Shown here piece by piece: positions 20,691 to 33,486 of a stretch of DNA of 64,000 bases. The DNA is from Solen grandis (lineage: Eukaryota > Mollusca > Bivalvia > Adapedonta > Solenidae): the NCBI GenBank assembly GCA_021229015.1, contig CM037784.1:66057223-66121222 (forward strand), given 5' to 3'. The notes below the pieces were generated by a model that made no database searches, had not been told where the DNA came from, and saw only the letters and a program-made list of their open reading frames with translations. How positions within the stretch are numbered: position 1 is the first letter of the stretch; each line of letters begins with the position of its first letter. Position numbers and translations under genes: made by a program.

Positions 20691-21589
20691 CTCTATAAAT
20701 AGACTCATCAGGAGAGCCAAAGAAAAGAAAACGATAAAAGATAAAAGAGAAAAATTTAAAATGCAATTAGTTAAAGAGATTCATTCTTAAAGTTTAGTAA
20801 GACATACATAAATTTTTTATTAAAGTATGTGAATGTATATAGAAATCAACTTTGCAAAAAAAATTTGCGAAAGTATTTCAATCATCCATGTATCCACGTG
20901 CAGCTATATACGGGGGTGGGGGAGACAAAGGTGCACAGTGGTATTCGCAAATTTAAATTATAGAAAAGAAAAAAATATCCTTCTTATATTCGCTTTTTCT
21001 GTTTCAAAATGAAAACACTATTTGATTATTTTATTTATTATTACTGACCCCCTCCCTATGTAGTATATTGTATCTTCACTTTCTCCCTCTCTCGATCTTT
21101 CTCTTCTCACAACTTAAGATTCTCATGCCAATCGCCGATTTAATTATTATTTCAATATCATATATTTGATAAAAGTACATGAGGATATTTATTCTGTATA
21201 AACCATGAATGTAAGAAAGTGTTCAACAACAAAAAATATTTCAGAGCTTTTTCTTTCTTTTTCTTTTACTTTCCTTAAGTTTGATTATTCTGTTCGGTCT
21301 ACAGTCTGAAATTATATTTGTTCACTTATGTATCTTTGCTGCATTAGTATAAGTTTTGCCATGTTAATTGCTGAATTTTATTTTTGAAGATGAGTGCTGT
21401 AAATAAGTTTTAGAATTTGTAGCCCAACCCTTTTGCTTTAAGAAATTGTGGTAAACTTGATTTGTTATTGTTTTCTTAACCAAGATCGAAAGCAAAATAT
21501 GGTAAGGAAATTATTTCACCCGCACGTTACAGACATGCTTGACAGCACTAGACTTTTCACTATCTCTTTCTTTGCTAGCAAATATAAAT
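20691..21589. other. Intergenic, nothing identified
   Basis: AT-rich with pyrimidine-rich patches near 21080 and 21250. No supported gene. Confidence 0.5.
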
Positions 21590-22297
21590 GGTAAGTTTGT
21601 TATTTGCCCTTATGGCCAACTTATGTAATGTTTTTTTGTTTTCTTTTTCTTCTAGTCAATACCTTTTATACAGAGTATACTTATTATTCATAAAGTAAGT
21701 GTAGTTAATCAGCTCTCTCTCTCTCTCCCTCTGAAAATGACACCAGAAACACAGTTTTGTTTTATCTGACATATGTTAAACTATATCAAACGGTACGTTT
21801 GTTATCTGTCATTAAAGCTTAATAATGCAAGGGTTGTGTCAAGTCAACAACTTCCATACAAAGTGTGCTCATAATTCATAAAGTAATTGCAAACTGGTCA
21901 TGCAATCTATATCAAACGGTCGTTTTTATCTTAAGGCCAAAAAAAAATTCCATACAAAATGTGCTCATAACTCAAAAAGTAATTGCAAACTGGTCATGCC
22001 ATCAGAAACACATCTACTTTTATCTTCACTTTCACATACTCTTGATCTAGCAAATCGTATCAAATGGTAATTATTTTATCAAGACTTTATATACAATGTA
22101 TACTCATAATTCATAAAGTAATTGCAAATGATTCTCTCTCTCTCTCTCTCTCTCTGACCATGTCACTAGAAACACAACTATTTCCACCTGACCCTTAACA
22201 ATCAATTATATATATTGTATCGTTTTGATCTGCCTACTAATTCTATACAAAATAAGCTCATAAATCATAATGTAAGTGCAAAAAATTATCACCCTCC

Positions 22298-22334
<37 letters not shown>

Positions 22335-22490
22335 CTGACATTGCGACTATAAGCTAACTTTATCTGACCTTAAACAAATATTAACATATTGTTTGATCTA
22401 GCAAATCATATCAAATGATACTTTTTTATCAGCTCTTAAAGCCAAAATAACCTCTCTCTCTCTCCCTCTCTCTCTGATCATTTTCTGATT
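21590..22490 (+). repeat. Degenerate tandem repeat with embedded (CT)n tracts
   Basis: The motif 'cataattcataaagtaattg' recurs near 21685, 21870, 21965 and 22105, with a weaker copy near 22255. Between copies lie (CT)n runs at about 21713-21730, 22134-22156, 22299-22332 and 22453-22475, usually followed by 'tga' and 'cagaaacaca'. Spacing is irregular, from 93 to 187 bp. Confidence 0.7.
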
Positions 22491-22627
22491 ACGCAATCAA
22501 AACTCTTATTGTGTCTAATCTCACAAATTGTATCAAAAATCTGTTATTTCCCCTTAAAAGACAACCAATCGAATATCTTGAAACATCGCTGGCCTTTACC
22601 ATGTCGAGTTACCTCCCTTTTTCGTCT

Positions 22628-23295
22628 TCAGTAATCAAATCTCAGCGCAACAGTGACGCCAGCAGCGTCAGAATTATAAGCACTTCCTCCACAGCCTGCC
22701 ATATGTAGCTCGAAGTAATCGTAAAAGAATTCAGTCGGGATACTCTTGTTGCATACTGTTGCTTCGTCAATCCAGGCTCTCATCAAAGATCCTGAAAATA
22801 CCCGAGTATTTGAAGAATCAAAGATGTCCGAGTACACAACAAATAAATTGTGCTGTGTTCCATCACAATTTTGGTAAGTGAAATCACGACCGTTGACAGC
22901 ATATCCTTGCGTAGTATATTTAAAGTCGCCAAAGCTGATGGGCACGAATCCTAGGTAAATATACGCTCCATTCGGTCTGAGAGAGGGATTTTTGAAATCG
23001 TTAAAATTTGTCAAAAGTATACTGACATTGTACTTGTAGCTATATGGCTTAAGCACTGCGACCGTCGTTTCCCACTGGCTATTGTCACTGCGCATGTGTC
23101 GAACCATCACGTGGTCATTTCTGGTGTAGTGTCTCGACAGATCGCTAACATTTGCCAGAGATTCCGGAGCAACATAAGTGTAACCATGGCCATCACGGAA
23201 ATCGCAGTAAACGGACACATATGTACCGGAAACGACGTCATATAATTCATAATTACCAGGCAGTGACGTGATGTCCATTACTTCACGGCAAGTTT
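22628..23295 (-). CDS. Secreted PAN-domain protein, exon 2 (unassigned extracellular domain)
   Basis: About 222 residues on the minus strand. They open with TCREVMDITSLPGNYELYD and VSVYCDF, a Cys-bounded start like fibrinogen-related and GON-type domains. The exon continues through HVMVRHMRSDNSQ, AYIYLGFVPISFGDF and FTYQNCDG and ends ELHMAGCGG...VALRFDY with the stop at 22628. The acceptor 'ctgtctcag' precedes 23295, and the exon begins with two bases of a codon. I recall mollusc secreted proteins with a C-terminal domain of this type and the terminal GCGG motif, but I cannot name the family. The frame is uninterrupted. An extracellular binding role is inferred. Confidence 0.75.
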
Positions 23296-23544
23296 CTGAG
23301 ACAGAAAACCATACAAGCTTCGAGACGTATAAAACCAAGCATTCGTAACTATAACACTTACAATTCAATGTCAGAATGCTGTTATGTGTACATAAGTGGA
23401 ATAAAATGGTTCAGATTGCTCACCTGAATACAACTGCACTAACGTTTCGACCCACATAACCAATGTTCGCTTAATATTGTACATGTATAACCTTTTATCA
23501 CCCAATAAATTTATATCGGCATTGGTTCTATATATTTATGAGAA

Positions 23545-23770
23545 AACCAATGGTCTCGGGGCGAAAGGTGGCCGGTTCGATCCCCTGCTGCGACATGTCA
23601 ATTCTTTTAAACAGTCCCGGTGCCGCCCTCATCTTGGTCTCGTGTCAGGAAAATGTGACTGCATGTGGTATCATGTCATTTATAAACGGTATATGGCAGT
23701 ACCGTTTCTCAGTTAGATATAGTCTCCAAATGATTAAAATAATATTGCAGGACGAAAAACCCAATAATGA
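23545..23770 (+). repeat. tRNA-headed SINE
   Basis: Head 'accaatggtctcggggcgaa' with B box 'ccggttcgatcccc', then 'tcttggtctcgtgtcaggaa', 'gcatgtggtatcatgtcatt', and the tail 'tctccaaatgattaaaata' and 'gcaggacgaaaaaccca', equivalent to the end of the 19537 copy. Confidence 0.75.
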
Positions 23771-25699
23771 ATATTGAAAAATAAACAAATAAAAATAAAA
23801 AATCGTTTTCAATGAACCATTTCAAATAAAACAGCTTCTAAGATTGTGAAATGTGAATAATCTAAAAATAGGAAACCTTTATGGCCGAGGAACCCTTATG
23901 GGCTCCACAAATTGCGGCCAAGGTCGGCAAAGATCGCCGAGCTTGTTCAAACGGTCATGGTTCGGAATATGATTTTTTTATCAATAGGTTTCATTAATCT
24001 TTTATTATCGTTAATCAAATGTTACAACTTTAATTTGTATTTATTTAAATGCAAAAATATCGTATCTGTTCTTTAAAAAAATGTAGAGAGAGAGACAGAG
24101 AAAGAATATGTTACTTTCGGCAACGTCATTTCTGGAATTCACTAGTTCTGGTAAAATGCATAATTGCGATAAATGAGGGGTACTTCGAAAAGTTCTTCAT
24201 AAAAAGGCAAATTTAAAACAGCAATGGGTTTGTTTATCAAAATGTCTACAGTTACATAAGTTTAGGTATTGGTAATTTATGTCAAGAGTGATTCTTTCGT
24301 ACAAAGATTGTATGTACATGTACTTGGTCAAATAGTTTATATATATATATATAGCTTTTCGAATAACATTTATTAAATGTTTAGACTTTTAATCCCTAAA
24401 AAAACAAGCAAAATGTTAACTGGAAATAAAATGCATTATTTAATATTATTTAATAATTCTGTAGTTGTACATTTGTTAATGTAGAGTACAAAATGACGCA
24501 TTTCGTGTTCGGAGAAATTTCTTATATGAATTGCGGAATTTGTTTTCTTCGAAAAAAAATGTCATTATCCATTATTTCATTTATAAATGATTTCTTTTTA
24601 AACATGCAATGAATTAAAACATTTTATAGGATAAATAACATTATTTTATTTCAAGATTGTAGTCAAATTTTACCTGAAAATGATATATGAAGCAGTCAAT
24701 ACCTGATATTCGGTGTTTTTTTTTTCTTTCCGTAGCTTACAAATTAGGGGGGCAGGTTATACATACTGTTATCACTTTATATTTTTATTGTTAAACTATA
24801 TAAAATTATGCATCATTTTATCTTTGATAAAGTATATGAATGATTGTTACACAGCTTGTCTTGAGAAATTTGTATTCTCTGATTTTTGTTCCAACAATTT
24901 ACGGCACCAAAAATATATGGCACCAATGTATGTCATTTCGAGAGTATTATATATTATAACACAGATATATTATAACAGTGGACTATATATGTTTGATGAT
25001 TTTTTTATTTTGTATGACTAATGTAAAAGTCCTTTCGAGAGATTGTGTTGGCCCTGTAAAGACACATTTAATTTTTCATATTTTTTTTATTAATTTCGAT
25101 GATAACGATCCCCATCTTGTTGTTGCTGCAACATCAGTCTACCCCGTTGTTGCATTTGTTCAAATAACAATTTGTATTGTGCATGTTCGATTTGTTGTCT
25201 CCACTTAACATGTTTCTGTCCAATCATTACTATTAAATCGATGAGATGAGAAAAAAGGACCATCTTGTTCACGAATAGTACATTCAGTCTGATTCAGTTT
25301 TTCTTCCACGCTTGTGGCCTGATTATGTATGCGGTGTAGATTTATAATTATAGAGAGTTTTAACGCACTAAAAAAGGAAATATCTTTAATCAAATCAGAA
25401 TGTGTGTTTTACTTGAAACATAAAAATATTCGCATTGTGTTTGTTTGCGTTGACTTTTATCTTTTGTAAATTTTCATTTTTTACCTATTTTACTCTTTTT
25501 TTTCAAAAAGATTATAAAACACAATCATATTTTTATACTTATGTAAAAATGCATTTGAAAAGAGTACGATGTTTGACAACTGAGGTATTATCTTTTCGAG
25601 CGTGTTGATTGGCCCTGAAAAGGGGTCCTCTTTTTTATCTTTTCTTCTCCACTTTAATTCTTCCAAGTCCTACATCAAGCGGGTACCTGCTTGGTGGTT

Positions 25700-25985
25700 C
25701 TGCTTTCTTTGATATGAATGAGATAGGCACCACAAGATTGTCTATCTTCAAATAGCTACCGCAACGCCACATTTTGTACATCAATGTCAAGCCGATAACA
25801 AGTTGCATAATATGACATCAGGTCCCATTATAATGTCACTGGTCCAACAGTCACGGGACTTAACCATGTGCTAGACGCCAAGCACAAAGGAAGCTATACC
25901 TGTAATTGTATCAATTTAACGATTTTCAAGTCGAACCTAAGACTTCATGGTTACAAATCTGCCGCTTTATCAACCTAATTATTGG
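25700..25985 (-). repeat. tRNA-headed SINE
   Basis: On the minus strand, a head with 'gataaagcggcagatttgta' and B box 'ttaggttcgact' is followed by 'gcttcctttgtgcttggcgt' and 'cccgtgactgttggaccagt'. Confidence 0.6.
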
Positions 25986-27084
25986 TGATTCTTGTCCAAT
26001 GCAACTATCGACCTTTTTTTAACGGTGATGTACTAAGAAAAGCTTTAACAGTTAATTTTCTAGTGTTTAAAGAAACTGTAAGAAAGACTAGTTTCCGGTT
26101 TAATAAAAAACATTTGAATAATTTCATTGGTAAACAATGTAATAGATATCGTAGCGTGTTTTACAAGGAATTTTAATATCAATGAACTGATATTCATTAA
26201 TTGATCATGCTATCACAACCCAAATTATATATAAGACTTTTGTCTCCACATACTACGCACATGTTTTACTGTTTTATAATTATAAAGTAAAAATCCGCTA
26301 AGAATGCAAAAATATATGCAACGTCGATTATTTAAAATCTTTACGTCGACGCCATCGCCCCCGTGAGCCTTAGTTCCTACCTTATCAACTTAGTCTAAGC
26401 AATTTATAACAATATTTTCTACAGAGGTCACTTTTTTTCTAATCATTATGATTTGGATTTATGTAAATACATTTAAATACTTAGAAAGTGTATGTGCCAC
26501 AAAATTATATAAACTAGTAACTAGGAGCTTCATATTACAAGGTAATAAAGATCGCTTAGCAGTTAGATTATTGAAACATGAAGTGATAATTCAATTAAAT
26601 TCTGCCATGTAGTCTAGAGAAAAATATTTGAAAAAAATATTGACATAATCCTTGTTTTCTATATATACAACATTATATTATGAAAACGGAGTTCAGAATG
26701 AGTCATCCATGCAAAGTTTCCTCCTAGTGGTTTCAAAGGATATGTCATGAAAACAAATTGTTAATGCCTAACGTTGGCGACGGTTAATTTCAAGAGCTCG
26801 ACTCTTACAGGAAGTACGAATACACCCACCTACCCAACCACCCCAAAAACGAAAAACAAACAAACAAGTATTCCTTGCAATGTCATATTAAATTGACGGA
26901 TATGCCTGGTTTCCTGTAGTAAAGTGTGTGATCGAATTATTTTAGAAATATATGTGAAGCGAATAATCATGTTACAATAAATCATTCTGTTTTAAGATAT
27001 TTGCAAAGCATTATTAAATCAGAAAGGAATGTGAGTACCAAAAGCTACATTTTTGAAAGATTAAGAATTTTTCTATTAACCTAC

Positions 27085-27397
27085 CTGAAAACTCCATTTT
27101 AATCAGACGCCATCCTGGTGCATTTTCGATAGCAGATCTGGAATTAACATGATGTTTATTTTTCATCTCACATGCCTCTGTAACTTGATTATAATTGGCT
27201 GAAATGCACGATCCAGTTTTGTGGCAAACGTACGCACATTGTATTTCTGAAGAAGCTTGCATCGAAGTAAAAGGAACCATGGACTTTGTGTTGTAATATA
27301 TTCGAAACTTTTCATTGACGTTAGCACCTTCAGTACTGTCCTTTAAAAGCAAGAAAATTAAACCCAGGTATACACAAATCCATAATTTGTTTTTCAT
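27085..27397 (-). CDS. Secreted PAN-domain protein, exon 1 (signal peptide and PAN/Apple-like domain)
   Basis: Met at 27397 starts MKNKLWICVYLGLIFLLLKD, a typical signal peptide; upstream in-frame Met codons at 27412 and 27445 are alternatives. A PAN/Apple-like domain follows: SSEIQCAYVCHKTGSCISAN, then ACEMKN and GWRLIKMEF, with four Cys arranged as C-x3-C-x6-C-x13-C. The donor 'tcag|gtaggt' leaves one base (g). Joined to the two bases (aa) that open exon 2, it gives a Glu codon and an open frame of about 326 residues in total. PAN domains bind protein or carbohydrate extracellularly; the ligand here is unknown. Confidence 0.72.
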
Positions 27398-27716
27398 AGG
27401 TTTTAACCCCATTTTTGTGTGTTGATCTATTACATTAATTAACACTATTCATTGGCATTAGTACATTCTAATAGTACATTATCTATGATATAAAAGCAGC
27501 CCATCTGTGTATTTCCCCCTAAATAAAGAGATTCACAACTCGGGTCTCGAAGGTATGTCCAACTGATTCATATGACGCAGCTCTCGACAAACTTCGGCGC
27601 TGTGGAATTGCCCCGCACCAATCACTGCAACATTAAGTTACCACGTGACCATGACGTGCTGGTTACCGATGATTTAGCTGACAACCCATGTGTCAACACC
27701 GGTTTATTGTAAGCTG

Positions 27717-27740
27717 TGACGTCACTGTCTCTATTTATAG
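27717..27740 (-). promoter_or_regulatory. Possible TATA box with adjacent CRE-like palindrome
   Basis: On the minus strand CTATAAATAG (27740-27731) is followed by TGACGTCA (27724-27717), about 320 bp upstream of the secreted-protein start codon. No other gene is nearby. The spacing would need a long 5' UTR, so this is a suggestion only. Confidence 0.25.
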
Positions 27741-28276
27741 ATTGCTAAAATGCACATATTTTTCTAGTTCCTGTGACAATCTCCTGCGTTAAAGATCAAA
27801 CTCTAGACTCAGTTAATAATAACCTGGTACATGATTGAACAATATTGATTAAAGATAAGTCCATTTGAATTAAACCCGTCTAATCTGGTATACTTTCGCC
27901 ACAAACTTCGACAACACTCGGGACTGCCGGTGTGCAACACGGACTGTGGGAGAAACGTCTCTGACACCAAGTCTTGTAAATGACAATTATTAAATCCTTA
28001 AGTGCATATACCAGCTTTGCAATTTTAAATAACGCAATGTATACGGTATGCTGTAAAGGGTATTGCTTCGACAAAGTTTGGGATTTTGGATAAAAGCTAA
28101 CATTGTCATATTTGCTGTACAAACATTACAATACGTTCAAAACATCTATCTCTTATGATAAAATATCATGTAAATAGTGTGACAGCAGACTGCATGGAAA
28201 TGTATTACATCGTTCAATCGGGAAACGTGACATCAGTTGGAGTCGACGACATCAGGCGTACTATATACATGTAGCG
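27741..28276. other. Intergenic, nothing identified
   Basis: AT-rich; no coding or repeat content supported. Confidence 0.4.
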
Positions 28277-28371
28277 CGAGACACAGTGGATATACAACAT
28301 GAGTATTTGTCGGGTTATTCATATTTTCCAATTAAGTTTGGGTAAAATCAAGTTTTCAATTTCAAACGTAC
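28277..28371 (+). repeat. Left member of a distant inverted pair
   Basis: 'cagtggatatac', 'tcgggttattcatattttc' and 'gggtaaaatcaagttt' match the reverse complement of 31605-31699 over about 95 bp. They could be ends of a ~3.4 kb element or two copies of one repeat. Confidence 0.6.
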
Positions 28372-29321
28372 CTGTGTCCTCTTGACAAACGCTTTACTTA
28401 TCGTGAATTTTAATGAAAAATCACCAACAGTTTTGATGGAATGAGCCATATGGCCAATCAGTCAAAAAACTTTCGTTTTCAGGTCAAAGTGAATTATTTC
28501 AAGCTACACATAATTAACTATAATATTCTGTCTCTTCCTTTGCAAATATATCTAAAATTATCGAAAAATTGAATAAATAAAATTATTTATGGGATTTAAG
28601 TTTTAGCCATCATTTAGACTTTCTCTAAGTTAAATTTGGGGACATTTTGGTATTGATAATATTCATTGCCTACGGTATATACTTTGATATGTGTTTCTCC
28701 TTAAGTGAACATAACAAACTCAACATTACAAATAATGGCAACACTAAAGCCATATTGAATTGAACAATGTCGTTTACATGGACTGAAAGAGGGAACTTTA
28801 ATAACGATAAATTTTGGGGTTAATTTTGCAGTAGTTTATTAATGGCAATATCAGGAGGAAATGTGCAATGGAAATAAATCTGAATAACGTTTCTACAATA
28901 AATACCATTTCAACTTTTCTGAAGTCCAACTCACAAATAGAGAAAACTTGTTGGTTTCAGTGGAATATCAATTTAAATATACCGAGTGAGGAGGAAAATC
29001 AGTAAAAACACGAGATGAAATAAAATGTTATTCCACTGAAATCAACATTTTATTATTTATATTTATTGTTTTTCTGCTAGTTTTGGTGCTCCATAAAGGA
29101 AAAAGGAGTTTCGTTACAAAACATTGAAATTATGAAATGTTAATATTCACTGTTTGAAACAGTGGATATTTCCATTATAATTCACTGATAGTTCCCCATA
29201 ATCGACTGAATAACTTTAAATAAGAAATGCATATATTTACCAAAAACGATATATTTCAAAATGTCCTTTGTCTATATAATACAATTTTATGTGATAAATG
29301 ACACGATTTGTTTCAATGGTT
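28372..29321. other. AT-rich segment with a small hairpin
   Basis: 28950-28967 and 29029-29046 are 18-bp inverted arms with one mismatch ('gttggtttcagtggaata'). Nothing else is identified. Confidence 0.5.
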
Positions 29322-29533
29322 AAACTGGCGTGCGTTCAGTATGTCGAACCGTATGCAACCGTACGCTTACAATCATTTATGAAGATATCTCAGTGTCATA
29401 AACCATACTGTTCACGTATACCTAAGTACAGCATAAGGTGCACGTGAACAGCATGCCAGGTCCTAAGACAACTCCGTAGCTGACTGTAAGCGACCGGTTG
29501 CATACGGTTCGGCATACTAGACGCACGCCAGTT
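29322..29533. repeat. Foldback (MITE-like) element with nested hairpin
   Basis: Arm 29322-29370 and the reverse complement of 29485-29533 align over 49 bp with 5 mismatches ('aaccgtatgcaacc' in both). Inside, CTGTTCACGT (29408-29417) pairs perfectly with ACGTGAACAG (29442-29451). The arms are GC-richer than the flanks. Confidence 0.85.
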
Positions 29534-29869
29534 GTCGACGTTATCAGTGCTAACTATTCAACTGATTTCGTCGTTATACTTGAATTGCTACCCCTTCAAG
29601 GACATGCCAATTTTAATATCTTATATCTTTTCCAGAAAAGCGTTCGGGAAGCCGTTGTTTGGGTAAATAAGAGACAGAATGTTAAAGTTATGGTGCGTAG
29701 CTTGAAATAGTTAAGCCAGGCGCATGTGTATATTAATTAGTTATAATATATTTAATATCAGTATCGGTAAATCAGTTATCATAATATGGGCATTTATACT
29801 AAGCATATATTCATTATACATATTTTATTTATGAACTTATATTGATATTATTTAAAGTTACATGAGACT

Positions 29870-30745
29870 TACATATTTACAATCATCTTAAATTATACCA
29901 CATTCAATATGTCATTCTTAGTCCTTTAATGCATTAATGAATTGTTTCCGCAACTGGAATCTCTCTTTCAAACAGAACAATATACTGTTGATATCATTTT
30001 GTTTTCACGTATACTTATCAAAAGTATTTTATAAGGTATTTGAGTCTTATACATCTATATTTTGGACACACAAGCAAGAAATGATATCCATGTTCTATCA
30101 TAGATGAGTTACAAGCATATAATACATTTTTTTCTATCCGTTCCATCGTATCTCCCTACCTCAATATTTAGTTCATGGCTAGATAAACGAAATTTACTCA
30201 AAGTCTTTGATAATCATTTTTTTTTATTATTTCAAAATACATTTCAAATCTTACTTCTGTTATGTATTTACAGTTAGTTTCAAGGTTTGGACTATTATTT
30301 ATACATTCATGCCATTTCAGTACAAACTTTGTCTATAATAATTATTCCATATTTTTCCAAAACTTAAGTTTTAATAGTTTAATTCGCATTCTTTACATAT
30401 TGTAGATAATGAAAATCTTCCTTGTTTTCCCAAAACTGCTATATTGGGGGATTGTGATTTTACGCCTTAAATGAATTTACAATATTTTATATATATTTTT
30501 CTAACATTTTAAATTTCATCAATTTCATATAATCCCCACACCTCTGAACAATATGTTAGAATAGGTGTAATCATTCTGTCAAATAACTGTAGTTTTTTTG
30601 ATTCCCGTATATCAAAATTTAAACGTTGAAAAATATATAGCAAATCCGACATCCCTCTCATTTCTTGTTCAGGCAATGATTTAATTGCATAGGACACATT
30701 GCCAATATAAAACATATTAATACCCAGGTTACAGAACTTATCCAC
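29870..30745 (-). pseudogene. Non-LTR retrotransposon RT C-terminal remnant
   Basis: On the minus strand the 30745-30509 frame encodes SYAIKSLPEQEMRGMSDLLY and LFDRMITPILTYCSEVWG, the typical segment downstream of the RT domain in many LINE ORF2 proteins. It then hits a stop. Fragments further downstream (to about 29870) still look ORF2-like but are frameshifted and interrupted. There is no YADD box or endonuclease. Dead copy; clade not determined. Confidence 0.7.
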
Positions 30746-31604
30746 AACTTAAATAAGCTGTTCATTTATATTCCACTGACATTTTATTCTCCTTTTTCTT
30801 TTTTCAAATATGCATATGTTTGCTTTTCTTGTATTTATACACTTTATAAACACTTTCGCTGCCTAAAAACGAAAATCGACGGCACCAATGGTGTATTAAA
30901 AAACTCATTTAACCGATTTATAATAGACACGAATGATAATCAGGTAATTTACTAGTACTACATCTGAGAATATATTTTAAAGCAAAAACAAAAACAAATC
31001 ATTTTTTTCTTTCGCACTTTTCAAAAAAAAAAAATCTCAAATCTGTCTGAGATAGGTATATAACTGAATGGATCCAGCCTTTTCCCAACTCCGCGCACCG
31101 GTTACGTCACGCTACGCTACTTTAACCACTGCTACCACACAAGTCACGTGATGATGGTTGGAACCATGTGACCAACACTCATAATTTTATAAATTAATGT
31201 TATTTGATTTTATTTTTTGACTTTTCTCATAAACATGAATGTTATTTTCGTGGAATATAACGAAACTAAAATGATTACTCAAAACTAAAGTCAAAAGTGA
31301 AAAGAGTAAATCCGGCCTTTATCAGCCGAATCTGCTTGTGGTGGCAGTGGTTATCGACAACTGTAAGGGGGGGTAACTATTGCGACGGAGTTTGACCTTT
31401 TCCGTTTCGATGGACCGGACAATTTTCAATGAATCGACTGCTACTGCTCGTTTAAATGGCGGAAGGGTGCCAAACCAGCGATAATGAAACTGATGCGAGA
31501 AACCTTAAATAAAAAACAAACTGAAAATGACAAGTCGCTTTTGATCAAATTGACTAACTACGTTAACTGAGCCAACAGTTAACAGTCATCTAGACACTTT
31601 TCAT
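30746..31604. other. Intergenic, nothing identified
   Basis: AT-rich. A GC-richer patch at 31070-31160 ('ccgcgcaccggttacgtcac') may be a SINE fragment, but no B box is convincing. Confidence 0.4.
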
Positions 31605-31699
31605 GTAGGCTTTGAAATTGTAAACTTGATTTTACCCAAAAAATGATTAGAAAATATGAATAACCCGACCAATACTCACGTATATCCACTGAGTCTGCG
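31605..31699 (-). repeat. Right member of the distant inverted pair
   Basis: Reverse complement of the 28277-28371 repeat, about 85% identical by eye, with small gaps. Confidence 0.6.
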
Positions 31700-33486
31700 T
31701 ACTCATGAAATAAAAGTGTTTTAGAATTCAACAAACCGAACCTTGCATATTTCATGAAATGTTCTGACAAGTGACATGGTAGCGGCACTCCAAAGATTAT
31801 TAATCATTTTGATATAGTTTAATGTGATTCAACTAATTAACTGTTATAAATAAAGTTATATTCCAATATTACAAATTAATTTCATTTCAAGCGAACGTGA
31901 AGAAGCGGTTACAAGTTTTTATTTAAATTTATTTATTTTATGTCGATTGGGAAGAATCGATATATAAATAGATAAAACCGAGGGTGCAAAAAGAGGGTGT
32001 AACCGGGGGAAATTGGTAAAAGTACAGTGATAGCACGTACTAAGGTGTTGTTTTTTTTTCTAAAGAAAAGAACAACACTAAATATGAAGTTTAGTTTTGA
32101 ACATATTTTTTTAAAATATTCTCTCCCCAACTCTCTCTAAGAATGCCGATGTGTTAAAAATGGTTCTTTCTTCTACTATTCTCTCTGAACATTTTGTTTG
32201 CTTTTTTATCTAGTAAATAATTTCCAAACACTGGTAATGTATGTTTAATTTAACCAAAATAAAATGGGTGCATATAAAGTTGAAAAGTGAATAGTTATTG
32301 ATGTACCGTAGATCTAATATTATCATTTATTTATTTCATTTTCTTTCTTTATTTATTATTTAAGAACGGACCAAACCTCACTTTATTAAATGATTTCTAC
32401 ATCGTAGCTTCAGACTTAAAGATACAGGATGTTAATTGCTTATTATTAATGTCTTGCCGGGACGTAGCTTGACTGTATATGTATGCACAATGACACGGAA
32501 ATTTTTATATTTACAATTACGCTCCGATTGGTTTTAAGGCTTTCTTTGCTGTGAGGAAATACCCATTGAAATAATAAATAACAAATTTTGTTTACTTCTG
32601 ACCGAACAACATACTTTATAATATGTGTACTCATATATAGCTATATCAATATGATACTGATTTTTTTCCTCTCACTCATTACGTTCAGAGAGCAAACTTA
32701 TATCAAGGTCTGTATCGTATCTAAAGTTGTTCATGTTTGTTAAAAATACACGTGGGACTGACATAAAAGATTCATATTTTTTCTAATGGAAACTGTCATC
32801 GGTTTACGACTGTACAATTTAAGTGCCGAAGTGTACAACAATAATTTGTTTGGAAAATGGCTAAAAGTAATGAATTTTTTATTTAATTAATGCCATAGTC
32901 CCTAAACAAGCTGTTGACAAACTCCCTAATATTATGAAAGGTAGATTTTATAACAAACACAATTTACGAAATTGAACATCGTCATATCGGGTATAAATTA
33001 CAAAAGTATAAAACATTTTAGTTTTTCAGTGCATATTCATTATAGACTTTGAAATCTGATAGCTAATTATATCTAAATAATTTTATTTCCCAATGCCCCT
33101 TTTCTCTGTTGCAATGAAATATTTACCCCTAGCCACTCTCGCACTACAGGAGAAAAAAAATTGTTTTGTGCCTCGATCATAAAATCAAAATTTCGTAAAG
33201 CAAAAACGATATTCCAAAGGTAACCCAAATGTGTGTCTTTAAAAAGGATTGGTAGCCTTTTTGTATAACAGTTAAAATGTAAACAAAAAAACTTGAAGTT
33301 CCTCCCAATTGTCAACAGCCATCGGATTCTAGTCAAACGTTTGCCAATGAAATTTTTGCTATAAATGTGATGTTTGTGGCAATTTAGTATTTGTTTTGCC
33401 AGTTTCATATATATTACAGACTGACAAATATTCGGTATTTTTAATAAAATTGAATTAAGTCTCATTTTATATTTATTATAACTCAC
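31700..33486. other. Intergenic, nothing identified
   Basis: AT-rich. A 149-codon frame at 33522-33073 (minus) reads across a good donor site and has no family signature. Confidence 0.45.

Larger units (their letters stand above)
23296..27084 (-). other. Proposed intron of the secreted PAN-domain gene
   Basis: About 3.8 kb between donor 'tcaggtaggt' (27084 downwards) and acceptor 'tgtctcag' (23296). It contains SINE copies at 23545-23770 and 25700-25985; the rest is AT-rich with no supported gene. The intervals 23771-25699 and 25986-27000 hold nothing I recognise. Confidence 0.65.

Noticed and set aside
27488..27496. TATAAAAGC motif on the plus strand
   Set aside because: No plus-strand gene follows it, and it points away from the secreted-protein gene.
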